From assembly GCA_030527685.1 (NCBI GenBank), contig JAUNAG010000007.1, forward strand, positions 1 to 38,254: a stretch of DNA of 38,254 nt, read 5' to 3'. Position numbers and translations under genes: made by a program. The stretch comes from Lachnospiraceae bacterium. Lineage in GTDB: Bacteria; Bacillota; Clostridia; Lachnospirales; Lachnospiraceae. Of this stretch, positions 24,073 to 32,486 are shown one piece after another; the first letter of the stretch is position 1; each line of letters starts with the position of its first letter. The notes below the pieces were generated by a model, which had not been told where the DNA came from, did not search any database, and was given only the letters and a program-made list of their open reading frames with translations.

Positions 24073-25449
24073 ATGAAAAAGGTCGTTACGAATAAGAATA
24101 CGGTCATGTCGGAGGTTATGCATGACTTTATTGTCAGACAGGTCAAGGTGCTGGATCTGCTTCTTGTCACCCTGCCCTTTGCCCTTGTCTGGATCTTTTA
24201 TTACGGAGAACGCATTGCAGCCCCTTATTACCGAAACGGCAATCTGCTGATTATCGTGCTGTTTGCCGTTCTTTACACGACCTACGGCCGCATCTATGAC
24301 GGCTTTCTGATCTCCTACTTAAGAATATCGGAAATGATCTACAGCCAGGCAATTGCGGCGATTGTCAGCGACCTGATCATGTATATTCTGATCTGGTTTC
24401 TTGCAAGGCACATCGCGAATCCACTTCCTCTGCTCGGCGCACTGGGACTGCAGCTTCTGGCAGTCACGATCTGGAGTACACTCGCTCACCGCTGGTATTT
24501 CCGGACATTTCCCCCGCTGAAATCGGTGATTGTCTATGACATGCGCGAGGGACTGGAAAAAGTCATTGAAAAGCACGAGCTCAGCAAGAAATTCAGAATT
24601 GTAAAGACGCTGCAGACGAAGGAATGCCTGCGTGATCTCACGGTGCTTGACGGCATCGAATGTGTGTTCGTCAGCGGCGTTCACAGCCACGAGCGCACTG
24701 CCATTCTGAAATACTGTATTGCAAATGACATTCAGATGTACGTGATTCCGCAGGTGGGGGATATTCTGATGAGTGCGGCAAGAAACATGCATATGCTGCA
24801 TCTGCCGGTTTTATGTGTCAGAAGATACTGTCCGAGGCTGGAATTTCTGGTTGTGAAGCGTCTCTTTGATATCGTTGTTTCGGGAACGGCACTTATTGTA
24901 CTCAGTCCCGTGTTCCTTGTGACAGCGGTCATGATTAAGCGCTGTGACGGCGGTCCGGTCTTCTACAGACAGCGCCGGCTCACAAAAGACGGCAGAGAAT
25001 TCATGATCTACAAGTTTCGCAGCATGAGAGTGGATGCGGAGAAGGACGGCGTCGCAAGACTTTCGACAGGAGAAAAAGACGACCGCATCACGCCGGTCGG
25101 CAGATTTATCCGCGCACACCGGATTGACGAACTGCCGCAGCTGCTCAACATCCTCAGCGGATCCCTTTCCATTGTCGGTCCGAGACCGGAGCGCCCGGAG
25201 ATTGCGGAGCAGTATGAGAGGGAAATGCCGGAGTTCAGACTCAGGCTGCAGGCGAAGGCCGGTCTGACCGGCTACGCGCAGGTATACGGCAAGTACAACA
25301 CCACACCGTATGACAAGCTGCAGATGGATCTGATGTATATTGCGCATGCAAGCTTTGCCGAGGATCTGAAGATCATGTTTGCAACAGTGAAGATTCTGTT
25401 TATTCCGGAGAGCACCGAAGGAATTGACGAAGGAAAGACAACTGCGTAA
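24073..25449 (+). CDS. Polyprenyl-phosphate sugar phosphotransferase (WbaP/CpsE-like)
   Basis: Initiating enzyme of capsule or exopolysaccharide synthesis: it moves a sugar-1-phosphate from a nucleotide sugar to undecaprenyl phosphate in the membrane. From the ATG at 24073 it has 458 residues. The N-terminus has about four helices (residues 20-150), followed by a nucleotide-binding-like middle. One helix (about 273-293) then precedes the catalytic domain: KRLFDIVVSG, GGPVFYRQRRLTKDGREFMIYKFRSMR, TPVGRFIRAHRIDELPQLLNIL, SIVGPRPERPE and KAGLTGYAQVYGKYNTTP. All conserved blocks of the bacterial sugar transferase family are present. It begins the assembly line ended by the flippase and the LCP protein encoded nearby. 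Confidence 0.95.
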   Translation: MKKVVTNKNTVMSEVMHDFIVRQVKVLDLLLVTLPFALVWIFYYGERIAAPYYRNGNLLIIVLFAVLYTTYGRIYDGFLISYLRISEMIYSQAIAAIVSDLIMYILIWFLARHIANPLPLLGALGLQLLAVTIWSTLAHRWYFRTFPPLKSVIVYDMREGLEKVIEKHELSKKFRIVKTLQTKECLRDLTVLDGIECVFVSGVHSHERTAILKYCIANDIQMYVIPQVGDILMSAARNMHMLHLPVLCVRRYCPRLEFLVVKRLFDIVVSGTALIVLSPVFLVTAVMIKRCDGGPVFYRQRRLTKDGREFMIYKFRSMRVDAEKDGVARLSTGEKDDRITPVGRFIRAHRIDELPQLLNILSGSLSIVGPRPERPEIAEQYEREMPEFRLRLQAKAGLTGYAQVYGKYNTTPYDKLQMDLMYIAHASFAEDLKIMFATVKILFIPESTEGIDEGKTTA

Positions 25450-25519
25450 CAGGAACAGCTGAAAATCCGGTGTGCAGATATGATATATAGAGATGCAATA
25501 CATGGAAAACCGGATATAA

Positions 25520-25556
25520 AAAATGGGGAAGGGCTCTTTCAGATGCCCTTCCCCGT
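25520..25556 (-). terminator. Intrinsic terminator after the UDP-sugar dehydrogenase gene
   Basis: Perfect stem GGGGAAGGGC / GCCCTTCCCC (25525-25534 with 25545-25554) with a 10-nt loop. On the minus strand ATTTTTTATATCC follows, a good T-run. It may also slow plus-strand transcription from the sugar transferase gene. Confidence 0.8.
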
Positions 25557-25577
25557 ATAACGTTCAGCAGCTGAGAA

Positions 25578-26816
25578 TCAATCCCGTCTGAACAGATCTC
25601 TGGTATAGACTTTATCCTTTACATCATCCAGGCAGTTGTCGTAGCGGTTGGCAATGATGGACTGGCTGCGCTTTTTGAACTGTTCCAGATCGTTGACGAC
25701 CGGGCTGCCGAAGAAGGTCTCGCCGTCCTTCAGATTCGGCTCGTAGATGATGACGGATGCGCCTTTTGCCTTGATGCGCTTCATGACGCCCTGGATAGAG
25801 GAGTGACGGAAATTATCCGACTTGCTCTTCATGGTCAGGCGGTAGACGCCGATGGTCACGTCCTTTTCGAGACTGGAATTCCACTGATTCTGCGTCTCGT
25901 AGGAATAATAGCCGGCCATCTGCAGGACGCGGTCTGCAATGAAGTCCTTTCGCGTGCGGTTGCTTTCTACGATGGCTTCCATCATATTCTGCGGAACATT
26001 GTTGTAGTTGGCCAGAAGCTGCTTGGTGTCTTTCGGGAGGCAGTAGCCGCCGTAGCCGAAGGACGGATTGTTGTAATGCGTGCCGATGCGCGGATCGAGG
26101 CAGACGCCGTTGATGATGTTCTGCGTATCCAGACCCTTGATTTCCGCATAGGTGTCCAGCTCGTTGAAGAAGGAGATGCGCAGCGCCAGATAGGTGTTGG
26201 CGAAGAGTTTGACAGCCTCGGCCTCGGAAAAGCCCATAAACAGGGTATCAATCTCTTCCTTCAGGGCACCTTCCTTCAGCAGTCCTGCAAATGTATGTGC
26301 AGCCTCTGTCAGCTCCGGATCACTCTCATCGGTTCCGATGATGATGCGGGACGGATAGAGATTGTCGTACAGGGCTTTTGACTCGCGAAGGAATTCGGGA
26401 CTGAACAGGATACGGGGGGTATAGAATTTCTCGCGGATATGTGCGGTGTAGCCGACCGGGACCGTGGATTTGATAATCATAAATGCAGCCGGATTCTCTT
26501 TCAGCACAAGTTCTATGACGGCCTCGACAGCGGATGTATCAAAGTGATTCTCCCTGCTGTCGTAATTGGTCGGGACGGCAATGACAACAAAGTCTGCCTG
26601 ACGGTAGGCAGCGGCTCCGTCTGCAGTGGCTGTGAGATCCAGCTCTTTTTCTTTCAGATACAGTTCGATATAATCATCCTGAATAGGAGACTGTTTCTGG
26701 TTGATCAGATTGATCTTTTCGGGGATAATGTCTACGGCGGTCACATGATGGTGCTGTGCGAGAAGCACTGCAACAGAAAGACCGACATATCCTGTTCCGG
26801 CAACAGCGATGTTCAT
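25578..26816 (-). CDS. UDP-glucose/nucleotide-sugar 6-dehydrogenase
   Basis: Oxidises a nucleotide sugar at C6 (typically UDP-glucose to UDP-glucuronate) with two NAD+. It has 412 residues. The N-terminal NAD site is [37 protein letters not shown] and FSPEFLRE follow. The middle helix has [18 protein letters not shown], and the nucleophilic cysteine is C259 in [12 protein letters not shown]. The C-terminal UDP-binding domain carries [19 protein letters not shown], typical of the UDP-glucose dehydrogenase/UDP-N-acetylglucosamine dehydrogenase family. It is transcribed opposite to its neighbours. The likely product is a uronic acid precursor for the surface polysaccharide. Confidence 0.93.
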   Translation of the reverse strand: MNIAVAGTGYVGLSVAVLLAQHHHVTAVDIIPEKINLINQKQSPIQDDYIELYLKEKELDLTATADGAAAYRQADFVVIAVPTNYDSRENHFDTSAVEAVIELVLKENPAAFMIIKSTVPVGYTAHIREKFYTPRILFSPEFLRESKALYDNLYPSRIIIGTDESDPELTEAAHTFAGLLKEGALKEEIDTLFMGFSEAEAVKLFANTYLALRISFFNELDTYAEIKGLDTQNIINGVCLDPRIGTHYNNPSFGYGGYCLPKDTKQLLANYNNVPQNMMEAIVESNRTRKDFIADRVLQMAGYYSYETQNQWNSSLEKDVTIGVYRLTMKSKSDNFRHSSIQGVMKRIKAKGASVIIYEPNLKDGETFFGSPVVNDLEQFKKRSQSIIANRYDNCLDDVKDKVYTRDLFRRD

Positions 26817-26922
26817 GGATTCGGGCCATTCCTTTCCTGCTGATCTGCATAGTTTCGTAAGATCAGATTACAGAATAGCGCACACAGGCCGGTTTGAAAA
26901 GGGGAAATAAAAGGAGAATATT

Positions 26923-28362
26923 GTGTCACAAAGCAAGGTAGTCAAAAACTATATCTACAATACGGCGTACCAGATTCTGGTGCTGATTGCACCGCTGGTG
27001 ACAACACCGTATGTATCCCGTGTGCTGGGGCCGGAGGGAGTCGGCATCTACAGCTACGGTCAGTCTATTGCAACGTATTTTGTCTTTATCGGCATCTTCG
27101 GTACGACGATGTACGGACAGCGAGAGATCGCCTATGTGCATGACGATCCGGTCCGTCGATCGCAGATCTTCTGGGAGATCGTGCTGATCAAGAGTCTGGC
27201 GGTTGCCTTATGTACGGCGGTGTATATCGCTGTATTTGCTCACGGAAGGCAATATTCCGCGGTTTTTCAGGTGTTGATAGTGGAAGTCGCTGCCACAGCA
27301 TTTGACATCACCTGGTTCTTTATGGGACTGCAGAATTTTAAGCTGACGGTCATCCGCAATACGATTGTGAAACTGATCGGCATCATTCTGGTCTTCGTCT
27401 TTGTCAAAAAGCCGGAGGATGTCGTCATCTACACAGCCTGCATGACACTGCCGACATTTATCGGAAATCTCAGCTTATGGTTCTCACTTCCGAAGTATCT
27501 CGTCAGAGTAAAGCTGACGAAAGAGCGGCTGCTGAGCCACATCCGTCCGACGTTTGCACTCTTTGTGCCGCAGCTGGCAACAGAAGTTTACGTGCTGCTG
27601 GATAAGACGATGCTCGGTGCGCTGGCAAGCAATATTGATGAGGTCGGCTTTTATTCGCAGGCATCAAAGATCGTTAAGATCGTGCTGCTGCTCGTTACTT
27701 CGCTGGGCAATGTCATGATGCCGGCAATGGCGGAGGCATACGCAAAAGGCAAAGAGGATGTCGTGGTCAACAGCATCCGCAAGGCTTTCCGTTTTGTCTT
27801 TATGCTGGGCTTTGCCCTGATGTTCGGTCTGTGCGGTATCTCGAAGAATTTCGTTCCGATCTTCTTCGGACCGGGCTATGATAAGGTTATCATCCTGATG
27901 ATTGCGATCTCCCCGATTCTGATTCTGATTGCGATGAGTAATGTCATGGGTCGTCAGTATCTCGTTCCGACCAGACAGGAAAAGGGCTACAGCATGTCGG
28001 TTATCAGCGGTGCCTGTGTGAACTTCCTGCTGAATCTGCTGCTGATCCGTCAGTTTGAGGCCTACGGTGCATCCATTGCAACCGTTGTGGCAGAGCTCAC
28101 GGTCACGCTGATTCAGGCCTACTGGGTTCACAAGAAGATCAATATGTTCGAATGCGTCGGCTCCGGCGTCCGCTATCTGCTGATCGGCCTGGTGATGGGT
28201 GTCTGCGTCTATCTGACCGGTGAGGCGCTGCCTGGCGGCATCGTGACGCTCTGCGTCCAGGTGCTTGTCGGCATGGCTGTATACGGCGGCGCACTATTGC
28301 TGCTGAAAGATCCGCTTCTGATGGAAGGAAAGCAGATGCTGATGAATCGAAAGAAGCGGTGA
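26923..28362 (+). CDS. Polysaccharide flippase (Wzx/RfbX-like)
   Basis: Membrane protein of 479 residues with about 14 predicted helices, of the polysaccharide-biosynthesis/MATE-like superfamily. It opens with NYIYNTAYQILVLIAPLVTTPYVSRVLGPEGVGIYSYGQSIATYF, the classic Wzx start, and has VPQLATEVYVLLDKTMLG in the middle. It flips lipid-linked repeat units across the membrane. The start is GTG at 26923, with AAGGAG 6 nt upstream; no ATG nearby fits. No polymerase (Wzy) or glycosyltransferases follow in this window, unusual for a complete capsule locus. Confidence 0.93.
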   Translation: MSQSKVVKNYIYNTAYQILVLIAPLVTTPYVSRVLGPEGVGIYSYGQSIATYFVFIGIFGTTMYGQREIAYVHDDPVRRSQIFWEIVLIKSLAVALCTAVYIAVFAHGRQYSAVFQVLIVEVAATAFDITWFFMGLQNFKLTVIRNTIVKLIGIILVFVFVKKPEDVVIYTACMTLPTFIGNLSLWFSLPKYLVRVKLTKERLLSHIRPTFALFVPQLATEVYVLLDKTMLGALASNIDEVGFYSQASKIVKIVLLLVTSLGNVMMPAMAEAYAKGKEDVVVNSIRKAFRFVFMLGFALMFGLCGISKNFVPIFFGPGYDKVIILMIAISPILILIAMSNVMGRQYLVPTRQEKGYSMSVISGACVNFLLNLLLIRQFEAYGASIATVVAELTVTLIQAYWVHKKINMFECVGSGVRYLLIGLVMGVCVYLTGEALPGGIVTLCVQVLVGMAVYGGALLLLKDPLLMEGKQMLMNRKKR

Positions 28363-28404
28363 GGGACAGTCGACTGCTGCGACAGAAGAAAAAGATTGTA
28401 TTAT

Positions 28405-28480
28405 TATAATGATAAAAACGTACGAATTTTCGATAAAAACGTACGAAATGCTTGGAAGCAGGTGTCCTCTTGTGTATTAT
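28405..28480 (+). promoter_or_regulatory. Promoter and operator of the toxin-antitoxin pair
   Basis: GATAAAAACGTACGAA occurs twice, at 28411-28426 and 28432-28447, exactly 21 bp apart (two helical turns), each with the palindrome CGTACG. TATAAT at 28405-28410 lies just upstream. TTGGAA-17 bp-TATTAT (28452-28480) is a second possible promoter just downstream. The arrangement fits autorepression by the antitoxin. Confidence 0.6.
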
Positions 28481-28504
28481 GATAAATATAAGGAGGTAGA
28501 TGCC

Positions 28505-28720
28505 ATGTCCATTACGGCAACTGAATTAAAAATGAACCTTGGAAAATATCTGCTGCTCTCAGAAACAGAAGATATTTATATTACGAAAAACGGAAAGGTT
28601 ATCTCGAAACTGTCTAATCCGAATAGAGACAGAGTCGCAGAAATGGAATCATTATTTGGCATTATTCCTGCAGACATCACTTGTGAAGAAGCAAGAGAGG
28701 AACGTCTGAGCAAAGTATGA
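28505..28720 (+). CDS. Antitoxin, Phd/YefM-like
   Basis: A 71-residue protein, the first gene of a type II toxin-antitoxin pair. It has the short Phd/YefM pattern (ITATELKMNLGKYLLLSETEDIYITKNGKVISKLSNP): an N-terminal DNA-binding fold, then a flexible C-terminus expected to block the toxin. AAGGAGG lies 8 nt before the ATG at 28505. An in-frame ATG at 28409 is rejected because it lies inside the operator repeats. The stop overlaps the toxin start (ATGA). Base composition is lower in GC than the flanks, suggesting transfer. Confidence 0.88.
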   Translation: MSITATELKMNLGKYLLLSETEDIYITKNGKVISKLSNPNRDRVAEMESLFGIIPADITCEEAREERLSKV

Positions 28721-29136
28721 AAATTATCGTGGATACGTGCGTTATTATTGATGCATTGCAGAAGAGAGAACCATTCATGGAGGATGCGATCAGGCTGTGC
28801 TATGCTGTGGCAAATCAAAAATGTGATGCATTTGTACCGGCGAAGTCAGTAGCAGATCTGTATTATATTCTGCATCGCTCTTTACATAGTGATGCATTGA
28901 CCAGAACTGCATTGAAAAAATTATTTCATTCGTTTGGCATTTTGGATACGACTGAGATGGATTGCAGAAATGCATTAACGTCACAAATGCCGGACTTTGA
29001 AGATGCAATGCTTGCAGAAACGGCGTACAGAAACAAAATAGATTATATAGTAACGCGAAATCTGAAAGATTATAAACACTCAGATATACCTGCCTGTTCT
29101 CCACAGGAAATTCTGAACATCATGAATTTAGAATGA
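28717..29136 (+). CDS. PIN-domain toxin (VapC-like ribonuclease)
   Basis: A 139-residue PIN-domain protein, translationally coupled to the antitoxin by a 4-bp ATGA overlap. Conserved acidic residues typical of the metal-dependent RNase site: D6 (IIVDTCVIIDAL), D47 in the SVADLYYIL helix, D93/D96 (MPDFEDAMLAETA), and the final Asp of IVTRNLKDY. Members of this fold cleave RNA, often tRNA or rRNA, when released from the antitoxin. Sampled stretches of the gene are about 33-43% GC, against about 60% in a sampled stretch of glf next door. It interrupts the polysaccharide locus between flippase and mutase genes. Confidence 0.9.
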   Translation: MKIIVDTCVIIDALQKREPFMEDAIRLCYAVANQKCDAFVPAKSVADLYYILHRSLHSDALTRTALKKLFHSFGILDTTEMDCRNALTSQMPDFEDAMLAETAYRNKIDYIVTRNLKDYKHSDIPACSPQEILNIMNLE

Positions 29137-29168
29137 GTATGATATAAACGAAAAGAGGAAAAATAAAG

Positions 29169-30284
29169 ATGACAAAATATGATTATCTGGTAGTCGGTGC
29201 AGGCCTTTACGGTGCGATCTTTGCAAGAGAAGCAAAGAACCGCGGCAAGTCGGTTCTGGTCATTGACAGACGTCCGCAGATCGCAGGCAATGTGTACACG
29301 AAGGAAGTGGAAGGCATCCATGTTCATGAATACGGTGCGCACATCTTCCATACCAATAACAAGAAGGTCTGGGATTACATCACACAGTTTGCGGAATTCA
29401 ACTGCTTCACCAACTCACCGGTTGCCAATTACAAGGGTGAGCTCTATTCCCTTCCGTTCAACATGTACACTTTCAATAAGATGTGGGGTGTTGTGACTCC
29501 GGAGGAGGCAGCAGAGAAGATTGCAGAGCAGCGCAAGGAGATCACAGGCGAGCCGCAGAATCTTGAAGAGCAGGCAATCTCACTTGTCGGCCGTGACATC
29601 TACGAGAAGCTGATCAAGGGCTATACAGAGAAGCAGTGGGGCAGAGACTGCCGCGAGCTGCCGGCCTTCATCATCAGACGCCTTCCGGTGAGACTGACAT
29701 TTGACAATAACTATTTCAATGCTCTGTATCAGGGTATCCCGGTCGGCGGTTACACAAAGATGGTGGAGAATCTGCTGGACGGCATTGAGGTCAGACTGAA
29801 TGAGGACTATCTGCTGAAGCGCGAGGAGTACAATGCACTTGCAGAAAAAGTCATCTACACAGGCCCGATCGATGCCTTCTTCGAGTATCGTCTGGGAACT
29901 CTGGAGTACCGCTCTGTCCGCTTCGAGACAGAACTGCTGGATATCCCGAATTTCCAGGGAAATGCAGCTGTCAACTATACAGACCGCGAAACTCCGTGGA
30001 CACGTATTATCGAGCACAAGTGGTTTGAGTTCGGCAAGGATGCGGAAGGCAATGATCTGCCGAAGACCGTGATCAGCCGTGAGTACAGCTCTGAGTGGAA
30101 GCCGGGCGACGAGCCGTATTACCCGGTTAATGACGAGAAGAACGGTGCACTCTATGCGCAGTACAAGGCACTGGCAGAGAAGGAAGAGAACGTCATCTTC
30201 GGCGGCCGTCTCGGTGAGTATAAGTATTACGATATGGATGCCACAATCGCAGCAGTACTGCAGAAGTGCGAAGAGGTACTGTGA
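29169..30284 (+). CDS. glf: UDP-galactopyranose mutase
   Basis: FAD enzyme that converts UDP-galactopyranose to UDP-galactofuranose for galactofuranose-containing polysaccharide. It has 371 residues, the normal bacterial length. The N-terminal FAD site is YDYLVVGAGLYGAIFAREA, followed by VLVIDRRPQIAGNVYT, HEYGAHIFHTNNKKVW, the C-terminal-side active-site region EKQWGRDCRELPAFIIRRLPVRLTFDNNYF, and GRLGEYKYYDMD at the end. AGAGGA lies about 9 nt before the ATG. It indicates that the surface polymer contains galactofuranose. Confidence 0.96.
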   Translation: MTKYDYLVVGAGLYGAIFAREAKNRGKSVLVIDRRPQIAGNVYTKEVEGIHVHEYGAHIFHTNNKKVWDYITQFAEFNCFTNSPVANYKGELYSLPFNMYTFNKMWGVVTPEEAAEKIAEQRKEITGEPQNLEEQAISLVGRDIYEKLIKGYTEKQWGRDCRELPAFIIRRLPVRLTFDNNYFNALYQGIPVGGYTKMVENLLDGIEVRLNEDYLLKREEYNALAEKVIYTGPIDAFFEYRLGTLEYRSVRFETELLDIPNFQGNAAVNYTDRETPWTRIIEHKWFEFGKDAEGNDLPKTVISREYSSEWKPGDEPYYPVNDEKNGALYAQYKALAEKEENVIFGGRLGEYKYYDMDATIAAVLQKCEEVL

Positions 30285-30359
30285 GGAACCGTTGAGCTCA
30301 AAAGGGCAGAAGGAGAGTACCCTGCCGGCAGTTTTGAGAGCATCATAAGTGAATGAAAA

Positions 30360-30404
30360 GAGATCCGTCATGCACGCTTTTTCGTACATGACGGATCTCC
30401 TTTG
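30360..30404 (+). terminator. Terminator after glf
   Basis: Perfect 13-bp stem GAGATCCGTCATG / CATGACGGATCTC (30360-30372 with 30387-30399), then CTTTGCT, a weak T tail. TATAAT follows at 30408-30413 and may belong to the promoter of the next gene, though no -35 is convincing. Confidence 0.65.
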
Positions 30405-30462
30405 CTGTATAATGGGAACGTTGCAGGAGTTTGAAAAAGAAGCACGGCAGGAGGAACATGAG

Positions 30463-31122
30463 GTGAAACTTTTTAATACAGATTCGGTCTTATTTCGTAT
30501 TATGGAACTTCTGAGAGAGCTTGCTCTGATGAATGTTCTGTTTCTGCTGTGCTGTATTCCGATTGTAACAATAGGAGCATCATACAAAGCGCTTCTTGCC
30601 TGCTGCTTTGATCTTGAATATGGGGAGGGCCGCTTTTCTGCTGCATTTTTTATTCGGAAATTCAAAGAAAACGCAGGAAAGTCAATCAGAATCTGGATAC
30701 CGGGATGTCTGGTTATCCTGCTTCTGGGTTACAACCTTTCGTTCTGCATGGGGATATCCGGAAAGGCAGTGCGATTTGCAGGTGTCGGTGTCTATGCGGT
30801 CCTGATGATCTGGTGCTGCGGGGTGCTTCAGTACTACTTTGCATTTCTTGCAAGAGAGAGCGAAGGAAACGGAAAAGAGCTCAAAAACAGTATGATACTT
30901 GCGCTGGCAAAATATCCTGCAGTTGTATTGATGACTGTGTGCAGTGCATCTGCGGGCGTTATTCTGCTGCTTCCGGCTGCATGGGTCCTTCGCCTGCTTC
31001 CACTGATTCTGTTCTTCTGGTTTTCCAGTCCTGCACTGGTATGTGCGAGACTAATCGGGAAAACGGCAGCACCGTACTATCCGGAACTGTTTCGAAGCAG
31101 AGGACAAAACAGCAGTAAATAA
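30463..31122 (+). CDS. DUF624 (YesL) family membrane protein
   Basis: A 219-residue integral membrane protein with four or five helices, matching the YesL/DUF624 pattern (FNTDSVLFRIMELLRELALMNVLFLLCCIPIVTIGAS..A and the later FF.RKFKENAGKSIRIWI). The start is GTG at 30463 with AGGAGG 7 nt upstream; the frame extends to 30349 but that part overlaps the glf terminator. Proteins of this family commonly sit in operons with CUT1 sugar importers and YesMN systems, but their role is unknown. Here it precedes the LacI/CUT1 cluster. Confidence 0.85.
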   Translation: MKLFNTDSVLFRIMELLRELALMNVLFLLCCIPIVTIGASYKALLACCFDLEYGEGRFSAAFFIRKFKENAGKSIRIWIPGCLVILLLGYNLSFCMGISGKAVRFAGVGVYAVLMIWCCGVLQYYFAFLARESEGNGKELKNSMILALAKYPAVVLMTVCSASAGVILLLPAAWVLRLLPLILFFWFSSPALVCARLIGKTAAPYYPELFRSRGQNSSK

Positions 31123-31135
31123 GCAGGTTCGAATA

Positions 31136-31149
31136 GGAAAGCGTTTTCA
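31136..31149. promoter_or_regulatory. LacI-type operator, upstream copy
   Basis: GGAAAGCGTTTTCA, a close match to LacI/GalR/CcpA-type operators (central CG flanked by inverted A/T-rich arms). It is 13 of 14 identical to the reverse complement of the copy at 31274-31287. Confidence 0.7.
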
Positions 31150-31222
31150 AAAACAAAAAGCAAGTGGAAACAATCAACATAAAAACAGCGGTAAAACTGT
31201 TGAAACAGCTGAAAAACAAGGG

Positions 31223-31251
31223 CTGACAGCATTTTATATTGCTTTTATCAC
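31223..31251 (+). promoter_or_regulatory. Probable promoter of the LacI gene
   Basis: CTGACA (31223-31228), 17-bp spacer, TATCAC (31246-31251). It lies between the two LacI-type operators, with the downstream operator 22 bp after the -10, a repressing position. A separate 12-bp palindrome, CTGTTGAAACAG, lies upstream at 31197-31208. Confidence 0.45.
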
Positions 31252-31273
31252 GAAAACAGTTAAGATGAATACA

Positions 31274-31287
31274 GGAAAACGCTTTCC
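31274..31287. promoter_or_regulatory. LacI-type operator, downstream copy
   Basis: GGAAAACGCTTTCC, a near-palindromic operator located 42 bp before the LacI start codon. Its centre is 138 bp (about 13 helical turns) from the upstream copy, so one tetramer or two dimers could form a loop. Confidence 0.7.
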
Positions 31288-31329
31288 TAACTTACATGCG
31301 AAGCGAGTCCTGTAAGAAGGAGAGTGTAT

Positions 31330-32352
31330 ATGGCAGTTACGATAGAGGACGTAGCGAAAGAGGCCGGAGTATCAATCGCAACCGTATCACGTGTGATTAA
31401 CGGAACAAAGGCAGTCAGTCCGAAAACAGAACAGCGTGTTCTGCAGGCAATTGAGCATCTGCAGTTCAGCCCGAACCGTTTTGCGAAAGGACTTTCTTCC
31501 AATCGATCAGATATCATCGGTGTCATTGTGACAGATATCTCGAACTGGGTTATCGCAGCTGTGATTAAAGGAATCAACAGCGTATGTGCCGAGCATGGAT
31601 ATACACTGATGGTCTGTGAATCGGGCGGTGATCCTGAAAGAGAGAGACAGCTGCTTCAGCAGCTGCGGGAGCAGAAGGCGGCAGGAGCGCTTTTTGCGGG
31701 TCTGAATGTCACAACGGAAAGCACAGAGGAGATGCTCGAACAGGGTTACCCGATTGTGCTGGTGACACAGGAGGCTTCAGACGGAAAGCACCAGCTGACA
31801 ACAGTGATCCATGACAATGTGGCCGCTGTTGTGGATGCCGTTAATTTCCTGTATGCAAACGGACATAGAAAGATTGCCTTTATCGGCGGTCTGAAGAATG
31901 ACTATTCATCCAATATAAAGCGAACAGAAGGTTTCCTGAAAGCAGCTGCCGAGCTTAATCTGACTGTGCCGGAGAGTTATATCGTTAACGGCGATTTCAA
32001 CTATGATTCGGGCTATGCCTGCATGCAGAAGCTTTATGAGGAAAATACGGTACTTCCGAGTGCGGTTATGGTCTGCTCGGATATGATGGCAGTCGGTGCG
32101 ATTGCGTGTGCCGATCATCTTGGACTGAAAGTACCGGATGACCTTTCGGTTATGGGATTTGACGATTATGAGGTGGCGAGATATTACAGACCGTCGCTTT
32201 CCACTGTCAGAATTCCTTATTTCGAAGAGGGACGGCAGGCAGCGGAAGAGCTGTTCTCCATGATTGATGCAGGGGTGCAGACGACCGGAACAATTAAATA
32301 TGTAAAGCATCAGGTGATCAGAAGAATGAGTGTTCGGGATATTAACAGATAA
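31330..32352 (+). CDS. LacI family transcriptional regulator
   Basis: A 340-residue regulator from the ATG at 31330, with AAGGAG 7 nt upstream. The N-terminal LacI HTH and hinge are canonical (VTIEDVAKEAGVSIATVSRVINGTKAVSPKTEQRVLQAIEHLQFSPNRFAKGL). The rest is a type 1 periplasmic-binding-like effector domain (IIGVIVTDISNWVIAAVIKGI, the usual GHRKIAFIGG, AVMVCSDMMAVGAI and LSVMGFDDYEVARYYRPSLSTVRIP). It should bind the two operators upstream of its own gene and probably controls the CUT1 genes that follow; the inducer is unknown. Confidence 0.95.
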   Translation: MAVTIEDVAKEAGVSIATVSRVINGTKAVSPKTEQRVLQAIEHLQFSPNRFAKGLSSNRSDIIGVIVTDISNWVIAAVIKGINSVCAEHGYTLMVCESGGDPERERQLLQQLREQKAAGALFAGLNVTTESTEEMLEQGYPIVLVTQEASDGKHQLTTVIHDNVAAVVDAVNFLYANGHRKIAFIGGLKNDYSSNIKRTEGFLKAAAELNLTVPESYIVNGDFNYDSGYACMQKLYEENTVLPSAVMVCSDMMAVGAIACADHLGLKVPDDLSVMGFDDYEVARYYRPSLSTVRIPYFEEGRQAAEELFSMIDAGVQTTGTIKYVKHQVIRRMSVRDINR

Positions 32353-32412
32353 GTAAATCCCGCTTCCTGTGAAAATTCCTTCTGTACCTGCTGCGAAAAA
32401 AGGATTTAACGT

Positions 32413-32436
32413 ATCAGACTGTGAGAACAGCCTGAT
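32413..32436 (+). promoter_or_regulatory. Leader hairpin upstream of the CUT1 binding-protein gene
   Basis: ATCAG-a-CTGT-gaga-ACAG-c-CTGAT: 9 paired bases, one 1x1 mismatch and a GAGA tetraloop, 48 nt before the start codon. No T-run follows. It may be an RNA stability element or a regulator site. Confidence 0.4.
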
Positions 32437-32486
32437 GCGAAAGTGCAGTAAATCACATACAAAGGGATTTCAAAGGAGGAAACATG

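Noticed and set aside
25803..26381. Plus-strand 192-codon frame opposite the UDP-sugar dehydrogenase gene
   Set aside because: No motifs, and it lies wholly within a gene with complete catalytic motifs on the other strand.
28409..28504. Longer antitoxin starting at the ATG at 28409
   Set aside because: The extension lies within the operator repeats, while the ATG at 28505 has a perfect AGGAGG at the right distance.
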